A DNA stretch of 64,000 nt from positions 4,379,265 to 4,443,264 of the forward strand of contig JACBWW010000048.1 in assembly GCA_020086605.1 (NCBI GenBank), in the 5' to 3' direction. The notes beneath the pieces were generated by a model, which was given only the letters and a program-made list of their open reading frames with translations, ran no database searches and was not told where the DNA came from. The position numbers and the translations under genes were made by a program. Origin of the DNA: Lanius collurio. Lineage: Eukaryota; Chordata; Aves; Passeriformes; Laniidae. Each line of letters starts with the position of its first letter. Within the stretch, counting starts at the first letter, position 1. Shown here in pieces: positions 48,836-60,856 of this stretch.

Positions 48836-51520
48836 GGGATGGTCTGGGTAATTTTCCTCAGAAGATTTTGCCTACATTTGGAAACTTTTAAGACACTTCC
48901 ACCCTATTTTTCTCTCTCCCCTTTGTGATCCACTTATAGTTTTCAGCACATATATATATAATGGTGAATAAATCCACCATCAATAGTACCTAAAGGAATA
49001 TTTTCTAAGTTCCAGTTCCAATGCAGTTGAAGTAATACATGAAAAATGCATTCTGCTCAGGTCTGTCAGAGACACGCATCTGATTTGGACTGTTTTGTCT
49101 TACTAACTATGCATACAAAATGCAAATAACTTGATTTTAACCTGTTATAATAATAATATCTTATTAATACTGTTAACAGTGTGCTTAAATACTGAAGCTT
49201 AAAAACTAAAGCAATTTACAACTTAGGCAAATGTTTTGAGTTTAGCAATTTAGCAGGATCATAATTCTTAGAGCAGCATGTTCATGCCACTGTATGTGAG
49301 ATGGTGTTAGCACTTCCATTATAAATAATTTAAGCAATTTTAACTCAGTAGGAGAAAAATCAGTAGTCTTCCTGTATTTTAAAGAAATTGTTATGTTTAA
49401 TGCATCTTCCAGGCTGAAGGGAGCATATGATAAAATTTAACATTTTCCTCTAGGGGCTTTAGTGAAGAAGCTACACATTCAGCTTTAACCAGACAATTTT
49501 AAAAGGTTCCTAAATGTTACTTTAAATGCAGACGTTTTTAAAATGTGATGCAGTTATATGCCAGGATAGGATGATTTTGGGATGCATTTCTAGAACATAC
49601 ACTGCAATGACAACCACTATTTGTCAAACAATGAATGATAACAGTAATGTTACACTGAGGACAAGAGAGAAGTCACAGGAAGGAGAGAATATTTTTTGTT
49701 ACCAGATTACCCAGGAATCATGGGTGTGCATTGCAAAAGAGAAAATATATGATATCATTCCAAGACTTAAAACAAAACAAAACAAAATAAAACACTTAAA
49801 CATTGATTTATTTGCATACTAGTGAGGTCTTACTGATTTCTTCTGAACTACACACTTGGCTGAAGCAGACTTTTAAAGAAATCCTGAATTGTGGCCGAGC
49901 AGGAGATGTTTACAGCATTCTTATCAATCCTTCTTAAAAGTCTGGAACTGAAAGGGAAAAATAAAATCAAGAGAAAGTGAAGAATGAGTTCTTGTCTGGC
50001 AAGCAGGGCTCAACCTGGTCTATTTCTTAACAAAATGAGCTAGGAATTAGATATACTTTAACTATTGTAGAAACTCTTAAACACAGAAAGTTCTGCTGGA
50101 CTCATCTGAAGTTCAGTGATAAGAGTTCTCTATTTGATTCTAACACCCAATTTTTTAAATTCTTATTTTCTTTCATCAAGGTACTGCAGCAGGATTAATG
50201 GAGTTAAAGTTTAAATGAGAACTTGATCATAACTGTTGAGAAACAAAGCAGGAGTGCTTTGCAGTGGATGACTTATAGTTGGTCAAATGTTACCCATGTC
50301 ATTAAAAAAATACACTGACTACATCACAGTTTCTGAGTTTTCTCTCGTTTGTTTCTTTTTTTTTTTTTTTTTTGATCCCTGCATTGTCAATCGCAATGAT
50401 TATACAAAAATTATGCATAAAGTGTTCTAAAAGAGCAGCAAACACTTCAAGTAACCTTTGCACGATGTCCCTAGGCCAAAAAGAAAAGCCCCATAGTGGG
50501 CACATCTGACCTTCACAAACCTTGAGTGATTACTACACTATTCTAAGTGTCTTATGAGAGGTTTTAGTTTAGGAAATATCAGGTGCTGTGTTTTGGTGTG
50601 ATTGGTTTGGAGCTTTTCCTCTCTCCAAAAGAGACACTGCAAAATCCCATATTTTTCAACACCCTTGGTTTTATGTTAAAGAACAGTGAGTTTTGTCTAC
50701 TTGGTATGTCCATATCACCTGAAGTGCTATTGTATCTAAACAATCAAATTATTCCAATCTATTGAAATCAGCATAATCAGATAAAAGGCTTTAATTTGAA
50801 GACTTGATGAAGGGCTGATCAGATATCCTCAGGAAAGTTTTGCAGACCCTGTGAGGTTTGAAGTGCCAAGTTCTTGCACGTGTTGTAGGTGAACAACCTG
50901 AGGAGCTAAAAGGGCAGATATGCCTTGAAGAAAATAAAGCTTTAAATATTTTTTTTTCATTTTTCTCCCATGACACCCTATGGAGCCTCCAAAAATAGCT
51001 GCTGCTTGCTTTACTTTTTGATACTATATTCTGTCCCACTGTAATTATATCTGGAATTATATCCCCCACAGACTTTGAAAATCCCTAAACATATTTCTTG
51101 TTTTTGAACTAATCATCCAGGTTTGAGGTTTTAATTCAACACTGCTTTTGCATATTTAGAAACATTCCTTTAATTTCTAATCATAGCACACAGAGCTGTG
51201 GTTTAAGTGTATCTATTCCTCTTATAAGAAAGGTTACTTTACTGTAGTGTTAATTTGCCCAGTGTGCAGACTGCTTTTAAACATGAAATATAGATTTTAA
51301 TAATATCCCATTTAACCTGATTGATGTTTTAGAAGAAACTATCTATTCTGCACAAACTCACAAGAAATGGTTTTCTCAGTTTCAAAAAGTACATTCTCAT
51401 CTAGTCCTGAATTTAGGAGCACGGCAGATAACTTGTAGCAGTGCTCATTGCTTATAACCTGTGATTGTTACTGTTGAGACTTACATCTCTGGAGAAGGTT
51501 AGAAAAACAATCAAATTGGG

Positions 51521-51545
51521 AAAAAAAAAAAAAAAAAAAAAAAAA
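51521..51545. repeat. Poly-A tract, 25 bases
   Basis: A run of 25 A followed by an A/C-rich CCAAACCAACCAAAACAAAA stretch and then AAATAAAAATAAA. It ends about 70 bases before the CTCF-type motif. Confidence 0.95.
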
Positions 51546-51617
51546 GCCAAACCAACCAAAACAAAACAAAAAAAAACCCGCAAAAATAAAAATAAAGAAG
51601 GAAAAATATAAGTTTGA

Positions 51618-51632
51618 CCAGTAGATGGCAGT
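51618..51632 (+). promoter_or_regulatory. Strong candidate CTCF binding motif
   Basis: CCAGTAGATGGCAGT matches the extended CTCF consensus CCASYAGRKGGCAGY at every specified position. It lies in otherwise AT-rich sequence and is in the same orientation as the weaker motif at 10068. CTCF sites of this quality are often occupied constitutively and anchor cohesin loops. Occupancy is inferred from the motif alone. Confidence 0.6.
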
Positions 51633-53895
51633 AAGAGCTAGCAAGAAGCCTCAGCTCAGCTCAGACCTTTAGCATATTAATCATACATACAGCAAATTCC
51701 ACACAGTACAACCTGACAAAGACCTTGCTTTGCTACAATCAATCTTTATTCACCACTAGATTACAGTGGTTAGATATACTTGGTTGCCTCAGATCCAGGG
51801 TAAAGTTTATAAAAAACTATATATGTAATAGGCTTAAATTTTTGCTATTGTATTTTAGATTTTGTTTTTATTTTAAACTGAGCTTTGGACAAAATTGATT
51901 TATTCTTATCTCTGCTATGTGACCAGATAGTCCATCTGTCACCTTGAATGCAAAGCTGTAATTTTAATGTTTGGCTCTGTAAATGTTTAAAGTGTCATTC
52001 TATTATTTACAAAGGGGAGTATACATCTAAGAGACTGCAGTTGAAGGAGGATTGTTTTAGCTCACTTGTCTTTATTCGTTTACTACAGCGTGTCTGTGCT
52101 ATAAGATGAAATGGCACCACAATGGTGAAATAAATGTTATATTGCACTGCAGGGTCCATTTTGAACAGCTCTATTCTGTGGTCTCATTTTCTGTTTCAAG
52201 GAGTCACAAGGTATCAAGGATGTTCACTTTGGAAAGTTAAAAATGCAAACATTCTCCTAACATACATTCAACAATGAGAATTGTATATGTATATTTCCCA
52301 TAAAAAGGAAGAAAAAAATGGAATAATGATGTGTATTTTGTTTTAATTTCATTATATAATGAAATAACTTATTTAGAAATGTATATTTAGGTTTGTGGAA
52401 TCTTGAAGACTTGAAGTGCTTAGTTTATATAAAATTGAAGTCCGTGCTGTATTTCTTTATTTGGCTCTATTTGGGCATTATTTGTACTTTTGTAGTAGAT
52501 CGATGATGTTTGATTATTTAACAGCCCTTTCTCCATGGAAGAAAAATCTGTTAGTTTTCTGCTCCTCATTCAGTAGAGCAAATATGCAAAACAAACAAAA
52601 AATTATAACCCTAAAATATCTTGTCATGTGTGGTGGTTCATTGTATTTTTACACAATAACACTTAAATAATATTCTGTAAGGTTAAAAAAATATTAACAT
52701 ATCAAATGCAATAGAATTTTTTTTTTTTTAATTCAGTTATAACTACAGAGATTTATATGGGGTACAAGATAGAAAAAAAATCACCTTGGAGGAAAGGTCT
52801 ATTGAAACACACACATACAGAGATGTATATATACATGAATGTAATTAGAGATGGTGACAGGATAAGAATTCTCCTAGCACTTTTTCAAGATTAAGAATCT
52901 CTACAGAGTTTCTGAGCTTTGCTATTCGATGCTTCCTTTAAAAACTCAGCTGCCACAGTTCTAATGCAGATGTACAAGTGAATAAGTACCTTCCCCCAGC
53001 CCCTCCCTGGGCTACAGTGCTATTTTATATTCTGCTGAAATCAGCTGAAATGTGTCATACTGGCATCAAAAGAAAACAACAGGTGGTGATTTCAGATTTC
53101 CCAGGTGAGAACTGCAGTTGATCAAACTGCAATCGCTTTTTACACTGGGGTAAACACAAATAAGTACGGATTGCTCATCGTGGTGTTTCTTCATTGGGGT
53201 CTGGTTACTTCTGGCATCATCAGCTTAAAATACATCTCCTGTACAGGCACATAATGTTGTCCCTTTGCCAAGGACATTCGCATAAGTCCCAGCACTCTGT
53301 GCATGCCTTGGCTGTAGAAGAAACATTTGCTTTAACTCTTTGAGAAATAAATATATTTTACTGACAACTTCTCCATTCTAACATTGGTGCATCATTTGAT
53401 TTTCCCTTATTCTTCTATTTATCACCTTCTCATTAAAGTTAAACAAAGCATTCCTTAAAAAAAAATAAAAATAAAAATAAAAAAAAAAAAACAACAAAAA
53501 GCAAAAAAAATGTGCTAATCAAGTGCCAAAGAATACACAATAGACTTTTATTGAAAGCTGGGATTTATTAATTGCAAGTATAAAATATTTGAGAGCCTGT
53601 AATCTAATATTTTTGTTTGTTTATTTTGGAGGTTTTTTGGGGTTTTTTGTTCTTCTTTTTCAAATGATTGGTTGGCTGTGAAAGCTCTGTCCATTTTCTT
53701 GATTAATACAGCAAAATATTGTCTTTGTTTCTCCACCAGCAGGAAGGTTGACATAGACAATATATCAAAGAGAAGACAAGAATGATAAATATGTGTAGTA
53801 TTTTTTAATAAAACTGTTGATGGTGGCCAGAAAAGGAGACATGAAATGCCATCATATTATTAAAACTATGTAGGAAAATGGGTTTTGTTTGTTGG

Positions 53896-53921
<26 letters not shown>
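53896..53921. repeat. Poly-T tract, 26 bases
   Basis: A run of 26 T inside a T/G-rich stretch with GTTTGTTTG units on both sides (53884-53965). It is simple sequence with no gene. Confidence 0.95.
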
Positions 53922-53927
<6 letters not shown>

Positions 53928-55254
53928 GGGTTTTGTTTGTTTGTTTTTTTATTTTTTAAATTTGTTTTACATTATCAGAATATCTGGAGCTTGACTCTCT
54001 TGAAGAAAATGTCAAAATCTCACTAATACCTCTCCTGAATTTATAATCACAGCTTGAAATTGGTTAGAATTGTGAAGAAGGTCAGCAGATCAGAGTGCAC
54101 TTCATTAAGTTCATATGAATAAAAATAATCACAGGGATCAAAATCTATTCCACCTTATTAATTCAGAATGTAATCAGATAAATATGGTCTTAACAGCTTC
54201 TCTGTTTAACCTGAAATTCAGAAGGCTGATGTGCATTCTGCTAGTAACTTGTTGGCATGGAGATATTTAAAATAATCTTCTTCTCCATTGCAGATTTTGT
54301 AAGACAATATTATATTGTGGTAATATCTTGCTTGGGAAAGAGGTGTTTATAATGTTAATTTAGTTCCCATTAGTATCAGAACTTCGGAGCTAGTGACAAA
54401 ATGGTGCAACAAATTAATAGTGTCTGAAAAGAACAAAGTAAATAATGACCTATAGTTCAACCAATATCAATATTATTAAAAATTAGGAACGTAGGAGACA
54501 AGTAACTCCAATCTGACAAACCACCTTAAGTATTTGGTAATGAAGGAAAATACAGAAGAAAAGGGAGAACTGGAAGTATAAAGAATGGAGTAGGAAGAAA
54601 CAAAACATTGACTATACAGAAGGGATTTTCATGTAGCATTCCAAATTAAGAAATTAATCTCAGTGTCCCTCTTTATTTCAAATTAATAAAACAATCAACC
54701 CACTATGAAGAACATTTAATTTTATATGAAGGTTCCAGTATCAACAGTATATAATTATTTTATCAAAGAGAAAATATTTGAAGCTTTATTAGTCCTTCAG
54801 AGAAAATTATAAAACCTTTATATTAAACAGACCCACAAAAGACACTTGCTGCAATAACGCCCTGCAATAACCTCATGTGATCCAATTGACATGGCTTTAT
54901 ATACACAGTTCTTCATGTTGAATGTCATTGTTAAGACAGGTAGCTAAGCTGTAGAACATGCCTTTCCCCACCTGTCTGCCAGTGTATTCATCCATCATTT
55001 GGGAAATATCTTCATTTTAGAGAGAAAAATTCAGTGCAACAGTATGTTGAAACTCTTGTGACTTGTTTAAAGACTTACAGGAACAAGATACGGTATTTTG
55101 TGATTAATTATTTTTGCTTGTGGATGTCGGAGTATTCAGACTGCCTGCTTGCAAAAATAATTCAGTTTTAAGTGGTATTCTGTGTGATCCAAGACAGTAT
55201 GGGCTGGGTGTAGGATGGAAGTGGATAGTAAAGCAGGTGGCAAAATTAATCCAG

Positions 55255-56215
55255 ATCAACTGAGTAACTGGCTCACAATTACTGGTGATGCCTCTTAGGG
55301 TTCAGTGACTGGATAAGTACCATTCAGCAGCCTTTCAAAGTGCTAATCTGCTCCCTCAATGAGCTTGCTGAAGATACCAAGCTTGGGGAAGCTGCTGACA
55401 CTCCAGAGGATAGGTTTCACATCCAGGGTGACCTGAACAACCTGAATAAATGAGCCAGTAGAAAGGTTCTGAAGGTCATCAAAGGTAAATGCAAAGTCCT
55501 GCACTAGGGAAAAAAGGAACCTCTATGATAGTGCAGGATGGAGACTTATTGGCTGGAAAGCCACATTTCTGAAAAAGACCCAGGCTCACCAATAAATTGA
55601 AAGAGTCAGGCATCTGCCCTTCCAGTAAAGAAGACCAGATACACCACGGGAAGAATTATAAAGAATGAGCCCAGTAGGTCAAATGATGTCATTATTCCCT
55701 TCTAGCACTTGTGAGATTGCACTGGACTGATGATTCTGCCTTTGGGCTACCCATTCCAGGAAAGTCATTAGCATACTGGAGGGAGTATGAGAGGAGTCTG
55801 CCAATATCAGGAGCTGGAGTACATGAAACATAAGAAGATGAAGAAATTTGATTTGTTCAACCTTACCAAGGGAAAGCTGAACGGGAATCTTATTATTGTC
55901 TTCAAATACCTAAGGAAAGAGTGTGAAGAAAAGAGAGTTAACTATTCTCAGAATCTCAAAGCAGGAGAATGAGAGGCAACAGATGCAGGTTGGAACATGA
56001 AAAATTCACAGTAAAACAAAAAATCAGAGGGGTCATTATAACAGTAATCAAAAATCATGCTGCATTTCCTACAGATAATGTGGAATATCCATCCTTTGGA
56101 CACACTCAGAATTTGACTAGGAAAGGTCCTAAAAAGTGTTCTTTTACTATATGCATTTATAACTCTTACTATAAGAGGTTTAAACTAGATGTCTTTTGGA
56201 GGTGCATTCTGAGTT
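55255..56215 (+). mobile_element. CR1 LINE, diverged 3' half
   Basis: This is a diverged copy of the CR1 ORF2 C-terminal half and 3' UTR. In order it shows CAATGAGCTTGCTGAAGATA, ACCAAGCTTGGGGAAGCTG, CATCCAGGGTGACCTGAAC, AATGCAAAGTCCTGCACTAG, AAAAGACCCAGG, GGAGCTGGAGTACATG, ATGTGGAATATCCATCC and AACTAGATGTCTTTTGGAGG. The terminal ATTCTATGATTCTAT repeat is lost, and only ATTCTGAG follows. Many stops and indels make it non-functional. The 61- and 99-codon frames across it are accidental. It is in the same orientation as the CR1 parts at 58541 and 61273 but is a separate copy, because it overlaps them in consensus position. Confidence 0.8.
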
Positions 56216-58118
56216 TTAGAGAAGGAAACTGCATTTGCTTGTTCTGCATTTGCTGGTTCTGCATGTGAAAACTTGGGATAGTGGGGATAGAGAGATATTT
56301 CTTCTCCTCTGGACAAGAGACATCCGAGTGAAGATGGTGAGAAGTGTTCAGAGGTGGGGTTTTAGAAATGCCAGGACAACGAAACTTTATCAAAAGTAAA
56401 TGCTAACTGTTTCTGTGAACAGAATCCAGTCTCTGTTGTATTGAAACAACATATTTATGTACTGTGACTCCTTGGGGCATAGGATATTTTGGCTTTACTT
56501 TATGATTCACTTAATGAGTTGCTTGTGAAGATCACATTTCTACATATTACAGAACTGCATTCTTAAAACTCTTTTGGTGGGTTGCTCTTGGCCTCTGTAA
56601 TTACTATAAATATTCTGAAAGTGTGCATGTCTTACATCAAGCAATATCATATGTACACAAATATCCTAATGTTTGATGTGCTAGTTTCAATAACAATTAG
56701 TCTACACATAGCTCCATATGCATATACTGTTGATATCTAGGAAGTTGAAATCTCCCATAAGGATAAGAAGGATTTTGAAAAAAACTAAAGTTAGAATTGA
56801 AGTACATTGGAAAGGTACATACTCAATTTTCTTGTTCTCTACCATTTTATTGCCATCAGTCATGTTTTTGGACATTATTTATTTGCCTAAAATAGGCCCC
56901 CAATGTCATCTGAGATCCTTCAGGTATGCAAAATATTCACCCACGGCTCACAGGTATGAGAGAAAGCTTAGAGGACACTCATATCTTTCTGACCAGCAAC
57001 TTGAAATCTAAAGACTTCCCAATTAGTGCCTAAAGCTACTCCAGATAACTATGCCCAGGAAGCTGACTCACATCCTCCCTCTTCTATACTTCCAATCTTA
57101 TTTTAGATATAAGTTCCTTAGAGGTTTTGGTTAGTTCTTTCAACTATTACTATTAGTCAAGGCAGGAGATAAAGTTGCACAGCTTTCCAGTGAGATCAAG
57201 GCTGCTTTTGTCCATATTAGTTTGAAAAATCTCTAAGGCAAGATAATATCTTTCCATAAAACACCCCGTAGCATGTTACTGCTGTCAGAGCAAATGTTTC
57301 TAACAAAATGGTGGGAAGATGAGACTTCAGACTTGGTATTTAACTGAACAATGCAATAAAGGTATTTTGGAGGGTGAATATAAAGTAAAAGGAAAATTTA
57401 AAGCAGCAGCTTATATTGAAAGGAAAAGATTTTCCTTTTGATGCAAGATATGCTGATATCATAAGATAATAAATCCTGTATTATAACAACACAAAAAGAA
57501 ATGCATTCCAAATAAACCGCATGCAAGTCTGGAGTATATACCTTGTAATCAAATTGATTTTAATTTGTCTCACAAGCTCTTAAGGCTCTCAGGGCAGAAT
57601 AGCATTTTACATACGCAACAGAAGAAAAAGTCCTGTGGAAAAGAGAAATGTAAGCACAAGCTGACTCTTCTATTAAGCCTTTAGGGATTTTAGATACACC
57701 TTATACATTTTCTTTCAATAACGTTTGGATAAAACACAGAAAAAAATCAGGGAGAAGAGACTTAGTATTCCCTATCACAAAGGTATGTCCCTTGTCTTTC
57801 CCTTTCTTCACTACTTTTTTCTGTATTCTTATCCCTTTAAGTCCCTTGCAGTTGGATATTTTCTTTGTGAGCAGTAGTCTAGTTTTTTCTGTTTGATAAA
57901 TGTTTTCAACCTGAAACTCTTGCTCTCTGGGTGATCAACGTTAGTTAGCTATAAACTTTGTGCAAAAAATTATCTAACCGTCTAAGAGAAAATAAGTTTA
58001 TGACTGCTGTGTATGATAGTGAACTCAAAGTTTTTATGTGTTGGCACATCTTTTACAAGTCTATTATAGCAAATTTCTCAGGAAAATGGGTGAGGAGCAC
58101 AAAATCCTGAATGAATGC
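56216..58118. other. Unique sequence with a possible antisense CR1 scrap
   Basis: No gene was recognised. At about 56720-56775 the minus strand reads through MGDFNFLDI, like the LMGDFNLPDI motif of the CR1 endonuclease domain, so a very short antisense CR1 ORF2 scrap is possible. The rest is AT-rich without recognised repeats. Confidence 0.4.
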
Positions 58119-58540
58119 TGTGGTGTGCTGACCTCAGCTGCCTGCAGACACCCACCCAGCTGCTCTCTCACTTCCCCTCCTCATCAGAACAAAAGGAAGA
58201 AAATAAGATGAAAAAGATTTAGAGTTGCGTTAAAGAAAGGGAGATCACTTATTATCACTAGGGAAAAAATAAATTGACTTGAAAAAAATTATTTAGTTTA
58301 TTGCCAATTAAGATAGATTGAATAGTGAGAAACAAGGACAAAACTTAAAACAGCACCTTTCCTCCCCACATACTTTATTCAGGATCAGTTAGAACTTTGT
58401 TCTTCACCACTTTAACTTTTCCCTCCTCCCAGCTAGGAGGAAGAAAGGGGATGAGGAGTTGCAGTCAGTACATAATGGTTCATATCTTCTCATGATTCCT
58501 CATAATTTTTCCCAGTTTCAGTGTGGGTTCTGCAGGGGAA
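58119..58540 (-). mobile_element. ERVL-type LTR, 3' half, antisense (family B)
   Basis: The plus strand begins TGTGGTGTGCTGACCTCAGC, the complement of the family B 3' terminus. It continues with CAGCTGCTCTCTCACTTCCC, AAGGGAGATCACTTATTATC, AAATTATTTAGTTTATTGCC, AACAAGGACAAAACTTAAAA, AGGAAGAAAGGGGATGAGG, GTTGCAGTCAGTACATAATG and AGTTTCAGTGTGGGTTC. The sense 5' half, including the TG start, is missing. CR1 sequence starts immediately to its right. GAATGC is present at both edges (58113-58118 and 58541-58546); with the LTR 5' end missing this cannot be a normal ERVL target duplication and may reflect microhomology at a later deletion. Confidence 0.9.
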
Positions 58541-58998
58541 GAATGCCAGTCTGACTAAACAGAGAGCTTTGGCTTGAATTCAGGAGAAAAAAGAGAATGT
58601 ATCCTCTTTGAACAGAGGGCAGGCAACTTGGGAGGACTACCAGGATGTCATGAGTTTATGCAGGGATAAACTTAGAAGGTCCAAAGCCCAGTTAGAACTT
58701 GCTCTGGCCACTGTCATAAATGACAATGAAAAGCGTTTTCACAAATACATCAGCAACAAAAGCACAGCTAAGGAGTATCTTCATCATTTACTGTTTGCTT
58801 GGGGAAACAGTGAGAAAAGATGAGGAAAAGGCTGAGAAAATTAATGCCTTTTTTGCCTCAGTCTTTAAGAGCAAGACTAGTTGCCCTCAGGGTACCAAGC
58901 CCCATGAGATGGAAGAAAGGAACAGGGAGCAGAATGAATCTCCTATAATCCAAGGGGAAAATGCTATACCACTTAGACACACAAAAGTCCATGGGACC
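58541..58998 (+). mobile_element. CR1 LINE, first part of a copy split by an insertion
   Basis: This matches CR1 ORF2 between the endonuclease and the reverse transcriptase. It shows GAATGCCAGTCTGACTAAAC, GCAACTTGGGAGGACTACCA, GTTTATGCAGGGATAAAC, GGTCCAAAGCCCAGTTAGAA, ATACATCAGCAACAAAAGC, GATGAGGAAAAGGCTGAGAA, TTTTTTGCCTCAGTCTTTAA and CACTTAGACACACAAAAGTC then ATGGGACC. It stops there. The next consensus bases (GGATGGGATCC-type) are found at about 61273, so it belongs with that fragment. The 71- and 99-codon frames here are ORF2 remnants with frameshifts between them. Confidence 0.9.
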
Positions 58999-59611
58999 AC
59001 TGTTTCTAGTTTTTTCTGAAAAGTCTGACTTGTATTTTCTTTTTTTTGTCCTAACTGTCTACTTAGGAAGGTATTTGCTTGCATTATTAATTTGCAAAGT
59101 GTCTTTTAAAAAATCCATAAGATTATCAGAGAGAAAAAAGTGTAGAAGAATAAATAGATACCTGCAAAATAGCCTGTAAGTGTGTTCTTGGAAATAAATT
59201 AGCAGATCGATTATTCAAGTTTGTTTGGGTTTTTTATCTTAGGGATTTGGGTTTTTGAACAGGACAATTTCTAGTGTATGCTCTGGAAGTGCCATTTTAA
59301 TAGGGGAAATTTGTTCTTTCCTTGATTAATGGTCTCTGTACTTTGTCAGTGATAAACAGAGGCTTTTGCATTTAAACATATAAATTATTAGCACAGATCT
59401 TATGCTTTGTTAAATATTTACAGAAACCTTGTCCAACCATTGGTTGTGAATTTCAGCCTAGACAGGGCAAAAGATTGTATCATTTAAGTGAACTTACACT
59501 AAAACGATACTTGCCATTATCTACCCTTAATACCCTTTGATTTAAAAATTTCAGAAAATGAGAGAACACTGCTTCAGATAGTGTGTTCAGTCCTTACTGG
59601 TTTTAAAACCC
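58999..59611. other. Left, non-repetitive part of the insert inside the CR1
   Basis: About 600 bases without recognised repeat identity between the CR1 break and the first satellite unit. It begins at ACTGT (58999-59003), a pentamer also found at the right end of the insert (61268-61272). It is AT-rich with T-runs near 59040. No terminal inverted repeats were found against the right end. Confidence 0.5.
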
Positions 59612-59790
59612 TAGCCTCAGAGTACGAAAACAGCATTGGGGTGAGGTGAGTTCATATCAGGAAAAGATGAAAGTGGCAATGGTGGGCAGTTTTGTGCTCC
59701 TGTTGGCATGCCTTTTACAATGTCAATGACCCTGGAGACCTGGACTTTGTGGTTTTCTGAAAATTATATCTAGGCTTAGCTCTAAGCCAA

Positions 59791-59838
59791 ACTCTAACCC
59801 TAACCCTAAGCCTAAGCCTAACCCTAACCCTAAACCTA
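59791..59838 (-). repeat. Telomere-like tract 1 (TTAGGG on minus strand)
   Basis: Degenerate CCCTAA and CCTAAG hexamers, about 48 bases, following core 1. The strand given is that of the G-rich repeat. Confidence 0.9.
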
Positions 59839-60003
59839 GTCTCAGCCTAGGAAAGAGCATAGGGCTGAGGCAAGTTCCAATCAGAAAAACACGATGGCTG
59901 CAATGTTGGGCAGTATTGTGCTCCTGCTGGCATGCCCTTTCCACTGTCAGTGTCCCTGGAGATCTGGACTTTGAGGTTTTGTGAAAATTATATCTAGGGT
60001 CAA

Positions 60004-60069
60004 CTCTAAGCCTAAACCTAAGCCTAAGCCTAAGCCTAAGCCTAAGCCTAACCCTAAACCTAATGCTAG
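60004..60069 (-). repeat. Telomere-like tract 2, mostly the CCTAAG variant
   Basis: About 66 bases dominated by CCTAAG (GGCTTA on the minus strand) rather than CCCTAA. This suggests local homogenisation of a variant hexamer within this unit. Confidence 0.9.
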
Positions 60070-60228
60070 TCTCAGCTTAGGAAAGAGCATTGGGCTGAGG
60101 TGAGTTCCAATCAGGAAAAGACAAAGTCTGCAACGCTGGGCAGTATTCTTCTCCCCTTGGCATGCCCTCTCCATTGTCAGTGTTCCTGGACATCTGGATT
60201 TTGCGGTTTTCTGATAACTATGTCTAGG

Positions 60229-60341
60229 CTTAGGTTTAAGCCTAAGCCTAAACCTAAGCCTAACGCAAACCATAACCATAATCATAACCATAATCACGAC
60301 CTTAACCATAACTGAAAACATGACCATAACCATGACCGTAG
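60229..60341 (-). repeat. Telomere-like tract 3, changing to the CCATAA variant
   Basis: It starts with CCTAAG units and shifts to CCATAA/TCATAA and CATGAC units, about 113 bases. The minus-strand Met-Val dipeptide open frame here comes from the CCATAA variant. Confidence 0.9.
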
Positions 60342-60498
60342 CCTCAGCATAAGAAAACAGCACTGGGCTGAGGTGAGTTCATATCAGGAAAAGATGAAAG
60401 TGGAAATGTTGGGCAGTTTTGTGCTCCTGTTGGCATGCCTTTTCCAACGTCAGTTTCCCTGGAGATCGAGACTTTGAGGTTTTGTTAAAATTATATCT

Positions 60499-60627
60499 AG
60501 GTTTAACTCTAAGTCAAACTCTAACCCTAAACCTAACCCTAACCCTAATCCTAACCCAAACCCTAACCCTAAACCTTAAACCTAACCGTAACTCTAACCC
60601 TAACCCTAACCATAACCCTAATGCTAG
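60499..60627 (-). repeat. Telomere-like tract 4, longest and closest to CCCTAA
   Basis: About 129 bases with several canonical CCCTAA units in runs of two or three, separated by CCTAAA, ACCGTA and CCATAA variants. No four consecutive C-triplets lie within 7-base loops, so a canonical G-quadruplex is not predicted on the minus strand. Confidence 0.9.
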
Positions 60628-60785
60628 TTCCGTTATAAGAAAGAGCATTGGCAGAGGTAAGTTCCAATTTTAAATACATGAAGGTTGCAATGTTGTGCAG
60701 TGTCGTGCTCCCCTCGGCATGCCCTTTCATTTTTCAGGATCCATGAAGATCTGAACTTGTCTTTTTTGTGCAAATTATGTCTAGG

Positions 60786-60856
60786 CTTAACTCTAAGACT
60801 AACTCTAACCCTAATGCTAACCCTAACCCCAAACCTAACCATAACCATAACCCTCG
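60786..60856 (-). repeat. Telomere-like tract 5
   Basis: About 71 bases of mixed CCCTAA, GCTAAC and CCATAA hexamers following core 5. Confidence 0.88.

Larger units (their letters stand above)
48836..55254. other. Long AT-rich stretch nearly free of recognisable repeats
   Basis: No gene was recognised in 6.4 kb. It contains poly-A and poly-T tracts (50356-50373, 51521-51545, 53896-53921), an A-rich TAAAA tract at 53457-53490 and the CTCF-type motif at 51618. The frames at 49526-49822 (98 codons) and 50791-51069 (92 codons) are featureless. The lack of CR1 and LTR copies may mean constraint or chance; this cannot be decided from one sequence. Confidence 0.5.
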
